Part shown: piece after piece, positions 5,745 through 6,221 of the stretch
Layout of the letters: every line of letters starts with the position of its first letter
How positions within the stretch are numbered: position 1 is the first letter of the stretch
The notes under the pieces: generated by a model
What the model was told of the DNA's origin: nothing
The model's database searches: none
Seen by the model: only the letters and a program-made list of their open reading frames with translations
Translations under genes and position numbers: made by a program
DNA from: Bacteroidota bacterium
GTDB taxonomy: Bacteria > Bacteroidota > Bacteroidia > JACCXN01
NCBI GenBank assembly: GCA_947462515.1
Contig: CANHPJ010000115.1
Location: forward strand, 1 to 6,221
DNA length: 6,221 bases
Direction: 5' to 3'

Positions 5745-6221
5745 CTATTTTAATTCGAAGTTAACATCGCCAATTTTTGTTTGATCGGCAAAAATTTCAG
5801 CAATGTATTTGCCCTGTGGAAAATCATTTCCACCAGGCATGGAGAAATATGTACAGACAGTCATTCTTTGATTTTGATAATCTACAGTTTTTTTAGCGCT
5901 GTAGAGACCTTTTACGCCATCGAATGTAAACATATAGCTATCGTCAGCGCCTTCGGTTAGGATTTTGCCTTCCGGGGACAGGATTCTTACATATACTTCT
6001 TTAGGGCCTTTTTTAGCTATCTTGTTGGCAGAAAGGTCAAAACAAGTTTTGACTTTTTCTATTTTTTTCGCCTTGTTGCTTTCTATTTCTTTACCATTTG
6101 ATTTAAAAAACACTCCTGTAGCGATTGCATTCGAAGTCCCCAAAATGGAAGCCTGCGCAACGGTTTGAGAAAGATTTTCCTTTTCTTTATTGAGCTCTTC
6201 GTATTTGTTTTGTTGTTTGCC
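5745..6221 (-). CDS. Bacteroidota coiled-coil/beta-domain protein (5' partial)
   Basis: The reading frame is open to the right edge of the window, so the N-terminus and start codon lie outside; 158 residues and a TAG stop are visible. A TTG at 6143 is in frame but is not a sensible start, because the coiled coil continues upstream of it. The first 22 or so residues are rich in Lys, Glu, Gln and Asn with heptad-like spacing (KYEELNKEKENLSQTVAQA). A beta-rich domain follows, with the landmarks ASILGTSNAIATGVFFKSNG, KVKTCFDLSANK, EVYVRILSPEGK, a YSAKKTVDY strand and a final GKYIAEIFADQ...GDVNFELK. I recognise this arrangement from Bacteroidota proteins that are annotated as hypothetical or, misleadingly, as SMC/chromosome-partition proteins. 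Full-length members usually have an N-terminal signal or membrane anchor, so an envelope location is likely but unseen here. The function is unknown. Confidence 0.85.
   Translation of the reverse strand, partial: GKQQNKYEELNKEKENLSQTVAQASILGTSNAIATGVFFKSNGKEIESNKAKKIEKVKTCFDLSANKIAKKGPKEVYVRILSPEGKILTEGADDSYMFTFDGVKGLYSAKKTVDYQNQRMTVCTYFSMPGGNDFPQGKYIAEIFADQTKIGDVNFELK

Noticed and set aside
5965..6168. 67-codon plus-strand ORF opposite the right-edge gene
   Set aside because: It is a shadow of the partial coiled-coil protein gene, which has clear family landmarks.

Overview
The window looks like a piece of a Bacteroidota chromosome. The DNA is AT-rich, the genes carry no clear Shine-Dalgarno sequences, and one candidate promoter has the TAnnTTTG -7 box of this phylum. 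The partial gene at the right edge belongs to a coiled-coil/beta-rich protein family that I know only from Bacteroidota. I cannot place the organism more precisely.

All four well-supported genes lie on the minus strand, so transcription reads right to left. At the right edge (5745-6221) is the C-terminal part of the coiled-coil family protein, followed by a strong hairpin terminator (5571-5610). Next comes subunit B of a 3-oxoacid-type CoA transferase (4883-5536) with no subunit A beside it. It starts only 34 nt after that terminator and appears to use a promoter box inside the terminator's stem and T-tract. A second, longer terminator (4785-4844) closes this gene. Then comes a 187-residue protein combining a degenerate HNH-like region with an AP2 DNA-binding domain (3995-4558); a dyad symmetry overlaps its candidate promoter. 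The stretch 3462-3994 has no convincing gene. It holds a perfect 14-bp inverted repeat six bases before the uvrC start, and a possible small plus-strand ORF with a signal-peptide-like N-terminus. uvrC (1644-3458) is complete and keeps all the domains and catalytic residues expected of the excinuclease subunit.

Positions 1-1643 hold no recognisable gene on either strand. They contain one intact and several eroded short hairpins of the AATCCC-TTC-GGGATT and (GACC)CC-TYC-GGGGTC types. I read these as remains of a REP-like repeat array. There is also a perfect 26-bp palindrome at 250-275 and a possible minus-strand terminator near 1005-1038.

The genes do not form an obvious pathway. Strong terminators separate at least three of them, so this looks like neighbouring single-gene units (DNA repair, CoA metabolism, a putative DNA-binding protein, an envelope-type protein) rather than one operon. 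I found no CRISPR array, tRNA, rRNA, complete insertion sequence or clear defence system.
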